The notes beneath the pieces are model-generated. The model was given only the letters and a program-made list of their open reading frames with translations, made no database searches and was not told the DNA's origin. From Bacillota bacterium (GTDB lineage Bacteria > Bacillota > Clostridia > Acetivibrionales > DSM-1351), in contig JAEWOH010000051.1 of the NCBI GenBank assembly GCA_023460955.1, positions 1-64,000 of the forward strand: a stretch of DNA of 64,000 nt, read 5' to 3'. Shown one piece after another: positions 36,534 to 46,294 of the stretch; the first letter of the stretch is position 1; every line of letters starts with the position of its first letter. A program made the position numbers and the translations under genes.

Positions 36534-36785
36534 ATGGGGTTTCTAATTTTTTTTCCGTTTATTGCAGCAATAATCGGTATAATAATAGCATTTATTTGTT
36601 TTATAGGAATATGTCTAGTAATAATGGGTGGTACAGGAATAGGGATGAATAAAATGTACTCAAAGGTTATGAAAATAGAAAATAATCCATCAAAGCCTTT
36701 ATTTAATATTATTTCAGTGATACTAGGAATTATATTCATTTTATTCCCATTTGGATATGTCTTATTTCAAATTTTAGTCGCTTGA
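36534..36785 (+). CDS. Small two-helix membrane protein
   Basis: 83 aa with two long hydrophobic segments (about 3-32 and 58-82) and a polar middle (MNKMYSKVMKIENNPSKP). AGGATGTGATAG before the ATG supplies the ribosome binding site. The size and topology mirror the preceding gene, which suggests a heteromeric pair. Confidence 0.55.
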   Translation: MGFLIFFPFIAAIIGIIIAFICFIGICLVIMGGTGIGMNKMYSKVMKIENNPSKPLFNIISVILGIIFILFPFGYVLFQILVA

Positions 36786-36827
36786 TTAATGTCTAATTAT
36801 TTAACTTAATAGTATTATATTTAACTT

Positions 36828-36949
36828 ATGAAAAAACATGGATAATTCTTATACGCATTATAGGGTTAGCTATAGTATTACTAAGTGCTTATCTCATTTA
36901 TGATAGACTTATGGATTCTGACCACAATTTATATTCGTATTACTACTAA
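36828..36949 (+). pseudogene. Possible small membrane peptide, frame broken at an A-run
   Basis: ATG at 36828 is followed by six A, then a stop after five codons. One extra A would open a 40-codon frame encoding TWIILIRIIGLAIVLLSAYL and a polar DRLMDSDHNLYSYYY tail ending at TAA 36947-36949. The topology matches the two neighbouring small membrane proteins. No ribosome binding site is evident, so this is a weak call. Confidence 0.3.
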
Positions 36950-36994
36950 GGTGATCCATCCTTCAAAGTAAAGAGGTGTTAAGAATAATATAAG

Positions 36995-37031
36995 AGCCAA
37001 GTAAATGACAGTTTAAGTCGATTACTTGGCT
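36995..37031 (-). terminator. Terminator of the NlpC/P60 gene
   Basis: Perfect AGCCAAGTAA / TTACTTGGCT 10-bp stem with a 17-nt loop, placed 10 nt after the stop of the minus-strand gene and followed on that strand by a TTATATTATTCTT tract. It may work in both directions. Confidence 0.7.
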
Positions 37032-37041
37032 TTAAAGCTAA

Positions 37042-37932
37042 TCACTGAATTATCCTCCTGGCTGTAACATAGCGGCTTGTCCAGTAGCTGGTACTGACAT
37101 CGGTTATTTTAACAGTATCACCTGTTTTGGGGCTGTGTATCATTTTGCCATTACCTAGATATAATCCAACATGGCTGATAACTTCATTCCTGTCGAAGGA
37201 GTAGAATACTAAATCTCCAGGCTGGATATTTGCTCTGGATACGTAGGTTCCATTTGACGCTTGATCCTTAGATATTCGATTAAGATTATAGCCATATTTT
37301 GAAAAAACATATTTTGTAAAACCCGAACAGTCAAATCCACCATCGCTTGGTGAATCGCCACCATAAACATAAGGGGTACCAAGAAATGTTTTGGAGTAAT
37401 TTATAAGAGCGTTTACTTTTTCTTGCCTTGTAGTTTCATTATTGTTCAGCCTTAGGTACTGGCCGCTTGACCAGCCCACCCTTCCGTCAGATAGTCTTAT
37501 TTGGTACCAGCCATTAGACTCTCCGATAATTTTAACAACGTTACCCTGCCACAATACATGCATTATAGGATTAGCTGTAGATGGTCCGCTGCGCATATTT
37601 AATTTAGTTGCAGTTACTGTGGCTGTTTTGACAGCCGGCACTTGACTAGAGTATGCTGATTTTGTGTTTGTAGCTGCAAAGGTTTCAGCATTTGGAAGAA
37701 AGGAGAGGGACCCGACCACCAAAGTACCAATTAATAGCTTTACCGAATTAATCTTAACGTCAGAGAATTTTTCCTGAATAAGTTTGGTGATTTGCTCATC
37801 AAGCTGTAATGCATTCTCCTTAATCGATGTTAAAAATTCAGAAGAAAATTCTTCGGAATCAGGATTAAGGTATATTTCAAGAGTAAAGCCCTGAGCATCC
37901 TCTACTAGCCTATAGCTTTTATAAAGACTCAT
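37042..37932 (-). CDS. SH3b-NlpC/P60 cell-wall peptidase
   Basis: 296-aa peptidoglycan endopeptidase. Residues 1-65 precede a hydrophobic segment (about 66-82, ending SLSFLPNAETFAA). Next come a bacterial SH3 domain (about 105-165; TKLNMRSGPSTANPIM, WYQIRL) and an NlpC/P60 domain with the triad C202 (FDCSGF), H254 (ISHVGLYLG) and H266 (MIHSPKTG). It would cleave stem peptides during growth, spore formation or autolysis. The ATG at 37932 has GAGGTGG upstream; the longer frame to 37995 has none. The charged ~60-residue stretch before the export segment is much longer than a normal signal peptide n-region. Confidence 0.88.
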   Translation of the reverse strand: MSLYKSYRLVEDAQGFTLEIYLNPDSEEFSSEFLTSIKENALQLDEQITKLIQEKFSDVKINSVKLLIGTLVVGSLSFLPNAETFAATNTKSAYSSQVPAVKTATVTATKLNMRSGPSTANPIMHVLWQGNVVKIIGESNGWYQIRLSDGRVGWSSGQYLRLNNNETTRQEKVNALINYSKTFLGTPYVYGGDSPSDGGFDCSGFTKYVFSKYGYNLNRISKDQASNGTYVSRANIQPGDLVFYSFDRNEVISHVGLYLGNGKMIHSPKTGDTVKITDVSTSYWTSRYVTARRIIQ

Positions 37933-38166
37933 ATTCCACCTCATATCTTTGAAATCTGTATTACTTATGATAACCATGATTTCAGATAATATCAAAGATG
38001 AGAGATATATTTAATTTTTCAAATATGTTCCAATGTGTTGAATAGGCGTTTATAATTAGAATTGCAAAAAAATCAGATTTATTCAAATTTCAGATGGAGA
38101 AATGGCTATAAAGGAATCGCAATCGATGAATGACAATCAAGGCATTACTAAAAAGGAGTATTAGAT

Positions 38167-39456
38167 ATGAAAAAAACAGGAAAGATTCTTATATTAATTA
38201 TTATCGGGTTTGCTATGTTATCACTCTGTACATATTTCATTTATCAGCAACACTTAGATTCTGAAGAGATTAGTTCTGACGAGATTAGTTCTGAAGGCAT
38301 TAGTTTGGAGTCACCTTATAATTTTAAAATTCCAAGAGGATATTCAGATGATATTGAACCTTATATAGATTATCTTAAAACACAACATACGGATCCCGTT
38401 GATTATGTAATAGGTCTCTTTGATAAATATGATATTGTAGTGCTAGGTGAAAGAAACCATAAAGATATCACACAGTATGAATTGTTTTATAAAATTATGA
38501 GTGATAAAAGGTTTATTCAAAAATCCGGTTACGTTTTTACAGAAGTTGGGTCACAAACTATAAATAATAGATTGAACAAATTTCTGCAAGCAAAGGATTT
38601 GAATAAGAGCGAAGTGAATACTGAGCTGATTGACATATACCGTAACATATCCAGTGAAGGCTACTGGGAAAAATATAACTTTTACTATCTTCTAAACAAG
38701 ATTCATTATCTTAACAATTCATTGCCTAAAGGTCAACAAGTGCAAGTAAATTGCTCCGATATGCCTATTGATTGGGATAATGTAACACACGAAAGTTATA
38801 TAGAACAGGCTCTTAAACGCGATAAAATAATGGCAGACTTTATCTCGAGTAAATATAAAGAACAAAAAACCAGTAAATCTAGTAAAAAGTTTTTAGTAAT
38901 AATGAATTCCAGACATGCATTTAAGGAACATATGGGCTCAATATCCAATACAACAGCATATTTAAATGAAGAGTTTCCGGGAAAGGTAGCGAATATAATG
39001 ATTAATACATTAAGAGGTTTACCGGGTTCCGACGATAAAGTAGATGTAAATGCACCTATGCAAGGTGGAAAATGGGACGCTGCTTTCAGGTATTTAAATA
39101 ATAAGAATACAGCCTTTGATTTTAATAATTCTCCTTTCGGAGAAGACAGATTTGATTATTATGATTCTGAAGAGCACAAAGAATATAAATATAAAGATAT
39201 ATTCAATGGGTTCATATTTTATTATCCGCTTGAAAAACATTTATGGGTCACAAATATACCTGGGATAATGGATTCTGAGTTTATTTTTACATTTGCTAAA
39301 AGGTTAAAAATGATATACCCTAATACACCTGATCTTGCTAGTTTTAGCGAAGACCAGATAAATCAACAGATTAAAGAAATGAATACACTTAAGAAAGAAT
39401 TTTATCCAGATATATTGTCTTATAATTCCGAGATCCAGAAGTGGCTTAAATATTAA
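38167..39456 (+). CDS. Membrane-anchored EreA/ChaN-like protein
   Basis: 429-aa protein with an N-terminal membrane anchor (about residues 6-26) and an acidic repeat (SEEISSDEISSEGIS) after it. The body starts with DYVIGLFDKYDIVVLGERNHKD, then VFTEVGS and later NSRHAF and GGKWDAAFRYL. The LGE-x2-H, E and H pattern recalls the erythromycin-esterase/ChaN/TraB-like superfamily of metal- or heme-linked hydrolases. It is too diverged to claim antibiotic esterase activity. AAAGGAG precedes the ATG. It is divergent from the NlpC/P60 gene, with about 230 nt between them. Confidence 0.6.
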   Translation: MKKTGKILILIIIGFAMLSLCTYFIYQQHLDSEEISSDEISSEGISLESPYNFKIPRGYSDDIEPYIDYLKTQHTDPVDYVIGLFDKYDIVVLGERNHKDITQYELFYKIMSDKRFIQKSGYVFTEVGSQTINNRLNKFLQAKDLNKSEVNTELIDIYRNISSEGYWEKYNFYYLLNKIHYLNNSLPKGQQVQVNCSDMPIDWDNVTHESYIEQALKRDKIMADFISSKYKEQKTSKSSKKFLVIMNSRHAFKEHMGSISNTTAYLNEEFPGKVANIMINTLRGLPGSDDKVDVNAPMQGGKWDAAFRYLNNKNTAFDFNNSPFGEDRFDYYDSEEHKEYKYKDIFNGFIFYYPLEKHLWVTNIPGIMDSEFIFTFAKRLKMIYPNTPDLASFSEDQINQQIKEMNTLKKEFYPDILSYNSEIQKWLKY

Positions 39457-39658
39457 TTATTGAACTAATTAAATATTCCTGTATAATAAAGATGTATGTA
39501 CAAGTGCGTATTTTAGGAGAATCCATCATATAAGTGTGATATATTGAACAAATTGTGTTTTAAAGTTGAATAACTTGTTACAATATCCTAAACTTGTATG
39601 CATGAGCATACCTAAATAGATTGTTTATAGTAATATTATAATTAGGGGGCTAAAAGAA

Positions 39659-41140
39659 ATGAATAATGTGCCAAATGTTAAACTCGGTATCGTAGCAGTT
39701 AGCAGAGACTGTTTTCCTGCTTCTCTGAGTATTGAAAGAAGAAAAGCTGTTGTTAAAGCATGTGCTGAAAAAGGTTTGGAAGTTTTCCAGGCTGAAACAG
39801 CTGTTGAAAATGAAATTGATGTACTTAAGGCTCTTAGTGAATTAAAAGCGGCCGATGTAAACTCTTTAGTAGTTTACCTTGGAAATTTCGGACCAGAAGG
39901 ACCTGAAACAATACTGGCTCAAAAATTTGACGGACCTGTTATGTTTGTTGCTGCTGCTGAAGAAACAGAAGGTAACCTCATGGGCGGCCGTGGAGATGCT
40001 TACTGCGGTATGCTGAATGCGTCTTACAACCTGGGTCTTAGAAAGTTAAATCCTTATATTCCAGAATATCCGGTTGGAGATTCAAAAGACGCTGCTGACA
40101 TGATCGCAGATTTTGAAAATATCTCAAGAATACTTCTCGGTCTTTCAAAATTAAAAATATTCAGCTTTGGACCAAGACCATTTAACTTTGTTGCATGTAA
40201 TGCTCCAATCAAGCCATTGTTTGATTTGGGTGTTGAAATAATGGAAAACTCTGAGCTTGACCTTTTTGAAGCTTATAACAACCATAAGGATGATCCAAGA
40301 ATACCTGCATTAGTTAAAGAAATGGAAGAAGAATTAAAGGGTGGAAACGGTTATCCTGGAATCCTTCCTAAGCTTGCACAATACGAACTCACATTGATGG
40401 ATTGGGCAGAAGCAAACAAAGGTGCATCTGAATACTTCGTATTTGCAAATAAATGCTGGCCTGCTTTCCAGACACAGTTCGGTTTTGTACCATGCTATGT
40501 AAATTCAAGACTTGCAGCAAAGGGTATACCTGTTGCGTGTGAAACAGATATATACGGTGCGTTAAGCGAGTATATAATCACCTGTGCTACTCAGATGCCC
40601 GCAACACTGCTTGATATCAACAACTCAGTACCAAAAGATATGTTTACTAACAACAAAGCTTTATTTGAAGGTTATACACTTACAGATCTCTTTATGGGCT
40701 TCCACTGCGGAAATACACCTTCCTGCATGATGAAGAACCATGCAATGAAGTATCAGCTCATAATGCACAGACTTCTTGAACCAGACAAGGAACCTGATAT
40801 TTCAAGAGGAACTCTCGAAGGAACAATCAGACCTGGTGACATTACCTTCTTCAGACTTCAGGGAACAGCTGACTGCCAGCTGAGAAGCTATGTTGCAGAG
40901 GGAGAAATTATTGATGTGGATCCTAAGTCCTTTGGCGGTATCGGTGTATTTGCCATCAAAGAAATGGGCAGATTCTACAGACATGTATTGATAGCTAAGA
41001 GATATCCACACCACGGCGGAGTAGCTTTCAAGCATACAGGAAAGGTTCTGTTCGCTACAATGAAGCTTCTCGGAGTTGAAGATGTTGCTTTCAATCAACC
41101 TGCTTCAATGCTCTATAAGGATGAAAATCCATTTAAATAA
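39659..41140 (+). CDS. L-fucose/L-arabinose isomerase family protein
   Basis: 493-aa cytoplasmic enzyme expected to interconvert an aldose and a ketose with a metal ion. Likely metal ligands are E295 (CETDIYG), D319 (LLDINN) and a histidine at 451 or 452 (YPHHGG). The 24-residue spacing from E295 to D319 equals that of E337 and D361 in E. coli FucI. It is shorter than FucI (about 590 aa), so it belongs to the looser fucose-isomerase-like group, and L-fucose, D-arabinose or another sugar are all possible. No fuculokinase or aldolase is adjacent. AGGGGGC is the ribosome binding site, and codon use looks like a highly expressed gene. Confidence 0.8.
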   Translation: MNNVPNVKLGIVAVSRDCFPASLSIERRKAVVKACAEKGLEVFQAETAVENEIDVLKALSELKAADVNSLVVYLGNFGPEGPETILAQKFDGPVMFVAAAEETEGNLMGGRGDAYCGMLNASYNLGLRKLNPYIPEYPVGDSKDAADMIADFENISRILLGLSKLKIFSFGPRPFNFVACNAPIKPLFDLGVEIMENSELDLFEAYNNHKDDPRIPALVKEMEEELKGGNGYPGILPKLAQYELTLMDWAEANKGASEYFVFANKCWPAFQTQFGFVPCYVNSRLAAKGIPVACETDIYGALSEYIITCATQMPATLLDINNSVPKDMFTNNKALFEGYTLTDLFMGFHCGNTPSCMMKNHAMKYQLIMHRLLEPDKEPDISRGTLEGTIRPGDITFFRLQGTADCQLRSYVAEGEIIDVDPKSFGGIGVFAIKEMGRFYRHVLIAKRYPHHGGVAFKHTGKVLFATMKLLGVEDVAFNQPASMLYKDENPFK

Positions 41141-41173
41141 TATTTAGTTAGGTAAAACACAAAATTATTAAAG

Positions 41174-41214
41174 ACTCGGATTAGCCTTGGGGAGAGGCTG
41201 GTCCGGGTTTTTGC
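41174..41214 (+). terminator. Terminator of the isomerase gene
   Basis: ACTCGGATTAGCCT / AGGCTGGTCCGGGT stem with G-U pairs and a 7-nt loop, followed by TTTTT. Confidence 0.8.
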
Positions 41215-41285
41215 TTGTGTTACTCTTGTTTGTGTGAGTTCGAGTTATTACCAATAAGAGACAAGCCCTTTTGTATATTTTTTTA

Positions 41286-41314
41286 TTTACTGTAAACTTC
41301 TTCTCGAATATAAT
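41286..41314 (+). promoter_or_regulatory. Possible promoter of the two-component system
   Basis: TTTACT (41286-41291), 17 nt, TATAAT (41309-41314), 31 nt before the kinase start. Confidence 0.5.
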
Positions 41315-41344
41315 TAGTACTATAGAAATCAAGAGGTATAGCAT

Positions 41345-43177
41345 ATGATAAAAATGTTGCTGGAGAAGATTTCGAAGTTCACAAACATAATCAGCAAGAG
41401 TTTTAGAAATAGTAGAATTAGTGTAAGGTTTACATTAATTTATTGCGTAATCTCTATTTTTTCTATTTTACTTAGTAATACTCTTTTTCAAGAAATTTAT
41501 TCAAGTATGGCATTAACGAAAGTCAGTGAAATTTCTATTCAAACCCTTTATTCAATCAGAACCAGCTTAAACATAATGATTAATAATATTAGTAATTACT
41601 CTAAAATTATTATATCTGATGATGATTTACAAATTCTTTTAAGGAGTGAAAGTCTTTATTCCGATTTGAACACTCAAAAAAAAGTAGGTACATACTTAAA
41701 CAAGCTAACACAGGAAACACCATTTATTTCTTCTGTTTTCATATTCGATGTTTCAGGAAATTACTATTCGGTGGGAAATCAAGAGGATATAAAATTTACC
41801 CCTGATAGTATTCAAAAAGCAGAATGGTATGAACCGGTTGTAAGAAACAAAGGCTCATATGTTCTAAGTCTTAATGGTGGAGGTGCATTTAAACATAACC
41901 CTGACGATAATTTCATATCAATGATAAGACTTATAAGGGATATTAACACAACTGAAACTCTGGGAGTACTGATTATAAATATATCGGAAAATGCTTTTAA
42001 AGACTCTTACGCAAACATTACAAACAACTATACCACAGGTGTTACAATTCTAGACCAGAACAACCAGAGTATTATCAAATCAAATGGTATCGAAACTAAT
42101 CAAATAAGTGATTGGGCTCAGTTATTTGAAGACCGGAAACAAGGATTTATGGTACAGAATATAAATAATACAGAATGTTTGACTTCATACCTTATTGAAG
42201 AGAAATACGATTGGAAGATAGTAAGTATTATACCGGTCAAAGAGCTGTCCCATGAAACAGCAGTGCCTGGATTAACCGGTTTTGTAATAATAACTGTAAA
42301 TAGCATTTTATTATTTATAGGCACTATATTTACATCAAGAATGATTACAATACCTATTAAGAGGTTACTGAACTCCATGAAGGGTGTAGAAAAAGGTGAG
42401 TTCCACGAGGTCTATATCAAGGCTGGAAACGATGAGATAGGGCAGCTTCGTGATGGTTATAACATAATGATCAGGGAAATACAAGACCTAATCAAGCGCG
42501 TTATCATTGAGCAGAAAGTAAAGAGGAAGGCTGAACTTAATGTACTGCAGGCCCAAATTAAGCCTCATTTTCTGTATAATACTTTGGATTCAATAAATTC
42601 TCTTGCTCTTATGGGCGAAACCTCGTCTGTCTGTGAAATTGTTGAAGCACTGGGAAGTTATTATAGAACGAGTTTGAGTAAAGGTAGAGAGGTTATAACC
42701 ATTGGTGAGGAAATAGAAATGGTTAAAAACTACCTTAAAATTCAGAAAATGCGGTATCCTGATCTGTTTACTGTAAAATTAATTCTTGATGAACGGTGCA
42801 ATAATCACAAGATTTTGAAGCTTGTATTACAGCCTTTGGTAGAAAACTCCTTATATCATGGACTGAGGGCCAAGGAAGAGGGAGGAACCATCACCATAAT
42901 AACAGAGTACTTGGGTGATTATATTAGGATAATAGTAAAGGATGATGGGGCTGGCATGTCCAAAGAGATGATACGACAAATTTTAGGAGATAAATCTGAT
43001 TTTCCGGTTAATGGTCCTGAACAGAGAAACCTGAATTTCAGCTTTGGACTGCGTGGCACAATTGAAAGGCTGTATATTTTTTATGGTATAGAGGACTGCT
43101 TTGAAATTGAAAGCGAGCTGGGTTCGGGAACACAAATCACGATAATCATACCTATATTAAATGAAAATGGGGAGTAA
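41345..43177 (+). CDS. YesM-type sensor histidine kinase
   Basis: 610-aa membrane kinase. Two transmembrane helices (about 32-52 and 308-330) enclose an extracytoplasmic Cache-like sensor of about 255 residues. A HAMP linker (about 331-385) and a His_kinase (PF06580) domain follow, with phospho-acceptor H408 in IKPHFLYNTLD. The ATPase part shows LQPLVENSLYHGL (N box), DDGAGMS (G1) and FGLRGTIERL (G2). YesM/YesN pairs in Firmicutes typically sense oligosaccharides or binding-protein complexes and switch on adjacent ABC importers, so the ligand is probably a xylan fragment. It lies 3 nt before its response regulator. Confidence 0.93.
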   Translation: MIKMLLEKISKFTNIISKSFRNSRISVRFTLIYCVISIFSILLSNTLFQEIYSSMALTKVSEISIQTLYSIRTSLNIMINNISNYSKIIISDDDLQILLRSESLYSDLNTQKKVGTYLNKLTQETPFISSVFIFDVSGNYYSVGNQEDIKFTPDSIQKAEWYEPVVRNKGSYVLSLNGGGAFKHNPDDNFISMIRLIRDINTTETLGVLIINISENAFKDSYANITNNYTTGVTILDQNNQSIIKSNGIETNQISDWAQLFEDRKQGFMVQNINNTECLTSYLIEEKYDWKIVSIIPVKELSHETAVPGLTGFVIITVNSILLFIGTIFTSRMITIPIKRLLNSMKGVEKGEFHEVYIKAGNDEIGQLRDGYNIMIREIQDLIKRVIIEQKVKRKAELNVLQAQIKPHFLYNTLDSINSLALMGETSSVCEIVEALGSYYRTSLSKGREVITIGEEIEMVKNYLKIQKMRYPDLFTVKLILDERCNNHKILKLVLQPLVENSLYHGLRAKEEGGTITIITEYLGDYIRIIVKDDGAGMSKEMIRQILGDKSDFPVNGPEQRNLNFSFGLRGTIERLYIFYGIEDCFEIESELGSGTQITIIIPILNENGE

Positions 43178-43180
43178 AAA

Positions 43181-44791
43181 GTGTCTAATATAAAGATATT
43201 TATAGTTGATGATGAGTATCTCATCAGGAATCTCATAAAAAATAGAATAGCATGGGGAGATTTGGGCATGGAGATTATCGGTGAAGCAGCTGATGCCAGA
43301 AAAGCATTAGAAGTAATAGATAATCTCGTTCCCGATATCATTTTTACCGATATTTGTATGCCCTTTATGGATGGGATAGAATTCAGCAAGAGGGTTATTG
43401 AAAGGTATCCCCATATAAAGATTGTAATCATCACAGGTCACGATGAATTTGATTATGCCAAGAGAAGCTTAAAATTAGGTGTATCAGATTTTTTACTAAA
43501 GCCCGTAAATGCCGATGAAATAAGAAAGGTGGCTTTGGAACTTAAAAATAAGATTGATGCAGAAAAAATGCACAATAAAGAGTATGAAAATTTAAAGCAG
43601 CAGCTTGAACTAAATCTTCCGTTTCTCAAAGAGAAATTTATGATACAGCTTTTACATGGAGAAGTTAATACAGTTGAACTAGAGGAAAAATTAAGATATT
43701 TTCATATAAATTTAAATCCTGAATACCATAGTTATCAAATTGCTGTAGTTGAAGTTAGCAACTCTGAAAAAAACATTAGTAACGAAGAGGAGAATAGGAT
43801 TCTCCTGGCAATTCAGTGTGCAGAACAAATACGACAATCGGTTAAAGAGTATAAAGATACACATGTTTTTCTGGATAACAGCAGAAGAGTTGTTCTGTTA
43901 TGCAACAGCGAATCACTAGATTTGAATGATTATTGTGAAGCCATTAAATCAATACTTATAACTACTTATCATTGCTTTATTTCAATAGGAATAGGAAACA
44001 AGGTTAAAGGCATTGAAAACATAATGATATCGTATCGTGAAGCTTGTGACGCAATTAATTATAAGATCGTTATCGGCAAGAACCAGGTTGTTAATTACTC
44101 TGATATTACATACAGCTACGAAATACCTTGGAGAGGGCTTGCAAATACTGTTGAAAATATTAATTTTTATATTAAGGCCGGAATGGTCGAAAAGATGCAT
44201 CAATTACTGGATGAACTCTTTCTTGAAGGCTGTTATTGTCCTTCAATAACTATTGAAAATATGAGACTAGAAGCCTTTGATATCTTATCAGCATGTATGC
44301 ACGCGTTGATGGAGCTAAATATTGACACAGCCGGCATGTGGGATTACCCAACACAGCCCTATCAGACTGTGTCGAGAATTGATAACATTAATGAGCTTAA
44401 AAACTATATGAAAAGCTTCATAACAAAAGTTATTAATAAAGTTAACTGTGTCAATAATAAAAAAGTAAATTCATTAATCTCACAAATCAAGGAATACATA
44501 AACGATAATATCCATAACGATGAATTATCTCTTTCGGCTGTGACTAAAGAATTTTATATCAGTTCCAGTCATTTATGTCGCTTATTTAAGCAGGAAACCA
44601 ATCAGACTTTTGTTGAATATATAACTAAGGTCAGAATGGAGACTGCTATAAAAATCTTAAAAGATTCTGATCTAAAGGTATACGAGATTGGAGAAAAGGT
44701 GGGGATTAAAGATCCTCATTACTTCAGCATTATATTCAAAAAATTCACAGGTGTCTCTGTAAACGAATTCCGTAAAAGCTCTAAGGGTTAA
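43181..44791 (+). CDS. YesN-type response regulator (REC-AraC)
   Basis: 536-aa regulator starting at GTG with GGGGAG upstream. The receiver domain has the acidic pair D10/D11 and phospho-acceptor D57 (FTDICMPFMDG), with the conserved lysine in LLKPVNADE. A central region of about 270 residues, as in other YesN proteins, leads to a C-terminal AraC-type double HTH (LSAVTKEFYISSSHLCRLF, then VGIKDPHYFSIIFKKFTG). It should activate the downstream transporter genes when phosphorylated by the adjacent kinase. Confidence 0.93.
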   Translation: MSNIKIFIVDDEYLIRNLIKNRIAWGDLGMEIIGEAADARKALEVIDNLVPDIIFTDICMPFMDGIEFSKRVIERYPHIKIVIITGHDEFDYAKRSLKLGVSDFLLKPVNADEIRKVALELKNKIDAEKMHNKEYENLKQQLELNLPFLKEKFMIQLLHGEVNTVELEEKLRYFHINLNPEYHSYQIAVVEVSNSEKNISNEEENRILLAIQCAEQIRQSVKEYKDTHVFLDNSRRVVLLCNSESLDLNDYCEAIKSILITTYHCFISIGIGNKVKGIENIMISYREACDAINYKIVIGKNQVVNYSDITYSYEIPWRGLANTVENINFYIKAGMVEKMHQLLDELFLEGCYCPSITIENMRLEAFDILSACMHALMELNIDTAGMWDYPTQPYQTVSRIDNINELKNYMKSFITKVINKVNCVNNKKVNSLISQIKEYINDNIHNDELSLSAVTKEFYISSSHLCRLFKQETNQTFVEYITKVRMETAIKILKDSDLKVYEIGEKVGIKDPHYFSIIFKKFTGVSVNEFRKSSKG

Positions 44792-44933
44792 GTTAGTAGT
44801 GATCAATAATAGCCTACCATCACATTGCAAAAATTTTGAATGATACCAGCAAAATAATGAATCGAGATGTATTTCACTTAAAGATATAATTGTTATCAAG
44901 CTGAGGTAAATTTTTACTTGAGGAGAACAAACA

Positions 44934-46238
44934 ATGAAAATGTTAATGAAAATTGCTTTGTTAACGGTAATTGTGATTTCTTTGCTATTCAGCCATATTG
45001 CATGCGGTGTACCCCAACAAAACATTGTTCCTCAAGAAAATGCAGTTTCAGAAACGAAAACATTGATTTTATGGCATCAATGGGCAAATGTATCCAGCAA
45101 AAATACAAATCCTTTAAAGGATGCTATAAAGGAGTGGAATGCCAATAATCCAGGGATCTTGGTAAAAGAAGTATGCTGGAGTGGAGAACAGTATAAATCC
45201 AAAATAAGGACGGCGTTAGCAGCAAATGAGGCTCCTGATCTTTTTTACATGTGGGGTGGAAGTTTTGTACAACCCTACATTTTAGGAGAAAATATTCTTG
45301 AACTTGATTCTTATTTAAGTCCTGATACGCTTGACAAATTAATGCCTGGAGGAATTGATTACTGTAAGTATGGCGGGAAGATTTACAGCCTGCCCATGTA
45401 TATTTTTATTGCCAGCCTGTACTGCAATACAGAACTTTTCCAACAGGCAGATGCAAAGATACCTGAAACTTACGATGAACTAATGGATGCAGTCATTAAG
45501 ATGAGAGCAAAACGGATAGTACCAATAGTCGTAGGAGAGAAGGACAGATGGACGGGCATGTATTGGTACAATATACTTGCAATACGACAGGCCGGAAATC
45601 AGCAGTGCTTAAATGCACTTGACAACTCATTGTTATTTGATAGCCCGGACTTTGAAATTGCCGCAGATAAGCTTTTGCAGCTTGTAAATGCAAAGGCCTT
45701 CAATAGTGATGCCTTAAGTACAAGTTTTAATGATATGGTTTCCGAGTTTTCACTGGGAAAGGCAGCAATGATGTTTCAAGGGAACTGGGTTGAATCCACA
45801 ATTGAAGAAACCGAAACAACTACAAAAGACAATATATTCGTGGTACCTTTCCCTGTTATACCAGAAGGAAAAGGAAATATAACAGAGTTTTACGGCGGTA
45901 GTGCAGACGGATTTTATATAAATATCAATACAAAGTACAAGCAAGAAGCCGTAAAGGTTCTGGAATTTATCAGTGAAAAGGCTGGCAAAGAGGGATACCT
46001 ACGCGGTGCCGGCTTCTCCTGCTGGAAAACAGACGATTTAGATAAATCTAAAATGTCACCGATTTCAAAACAATCATTAAGATTGATGGAAACCGGTACT
46101 TCATTTGTAAATTGGTGGGATACTATTTTACCTGCTGCAGACGGTGAAACTCATAAGGATCTTGTTGCTGAATTGTTTGCCGGAAGAATGACATCTAAGG
46201 AATTTGTAACAAAGATGGCTGTTTTAAATGAAAGATAA
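44934..46238 (+). CDS. Sugar ABC transporter binding lipoprotein (family 1)
   Basis: 434-aa lipoprotein. The signal peptide ends in HIAC, with C24 lipidated. The fold is that of extracellular solute-binding protein family 1 (MalE/UgpB-like): ILWHQWANVS, LAANEAPDLFYMWGG, the hinge-crossing GKIYSLPMYI and GKAAMMFQGNWV are typical. Aromatic residues in WHQW, YMWGG and NWW are likely sugar contacts. GAGGAG is upstream of the ATG. It precedes the permeases and differs from the second binding protein at 48385, which belongs to another subfamily. Confidence 0.9.
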   Translation: MKMLMKIALLTVIVISLLFSHIACGVPQQNIVPQENAVSETKTLILWHQWANVSSKNTNPLKDAIKEWNANNPGILVKEVCWSGEQYKSKIRTALAANEAPDLFYMWGGSFVQPYILGENILELDSYLSPDTLDKLMPGGIDYCKYGGKIYSLPMYIFIASLYCNTELFQQADAKIPETYDELMDAVIKMRAKRIVPIVVGEKDRWTGMYWYNILAIRQAGNQQCLNALDNSLLFDSPDFEIAADKLLQLVNAKAFNSDALSTSFNDMVSEFSLGKAAMMFQGNWVESTIEETETTTKDNIFVVPFPVIPEGKGNITEFYGGSADGFYININTKYKQEAVKVLEFISEKAGKEGYLRGAGFSCWKTDDLDKSKMSPISKQSLRLMETGTSFVNWWDTILPAADGETHKDLVAELFAGRMTSKEFVTKMAVLNER

Positions 46239-46294
46239 AGTAATTAATTTAAACTCAGTTTGAATATAAAATCTAATTATGAGGAGAGTATGGA

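Noticed and set aside
37921..38000. Imperfect inverted repeat (ATCTTTGA / TCAAAGAT) upstream of the NlpC/P60 gene
   Set aside because: The arms are short, far apart and AT-rich. It could be an operator but nothing else supports this.
38167..39456. Antibiotic-resistance (erythromycin esterase) call
   Set aside because: Only the loose superfamily pattern is present. The protein is membrane-anchored and too diverged to predict macrolide hydrolysis.
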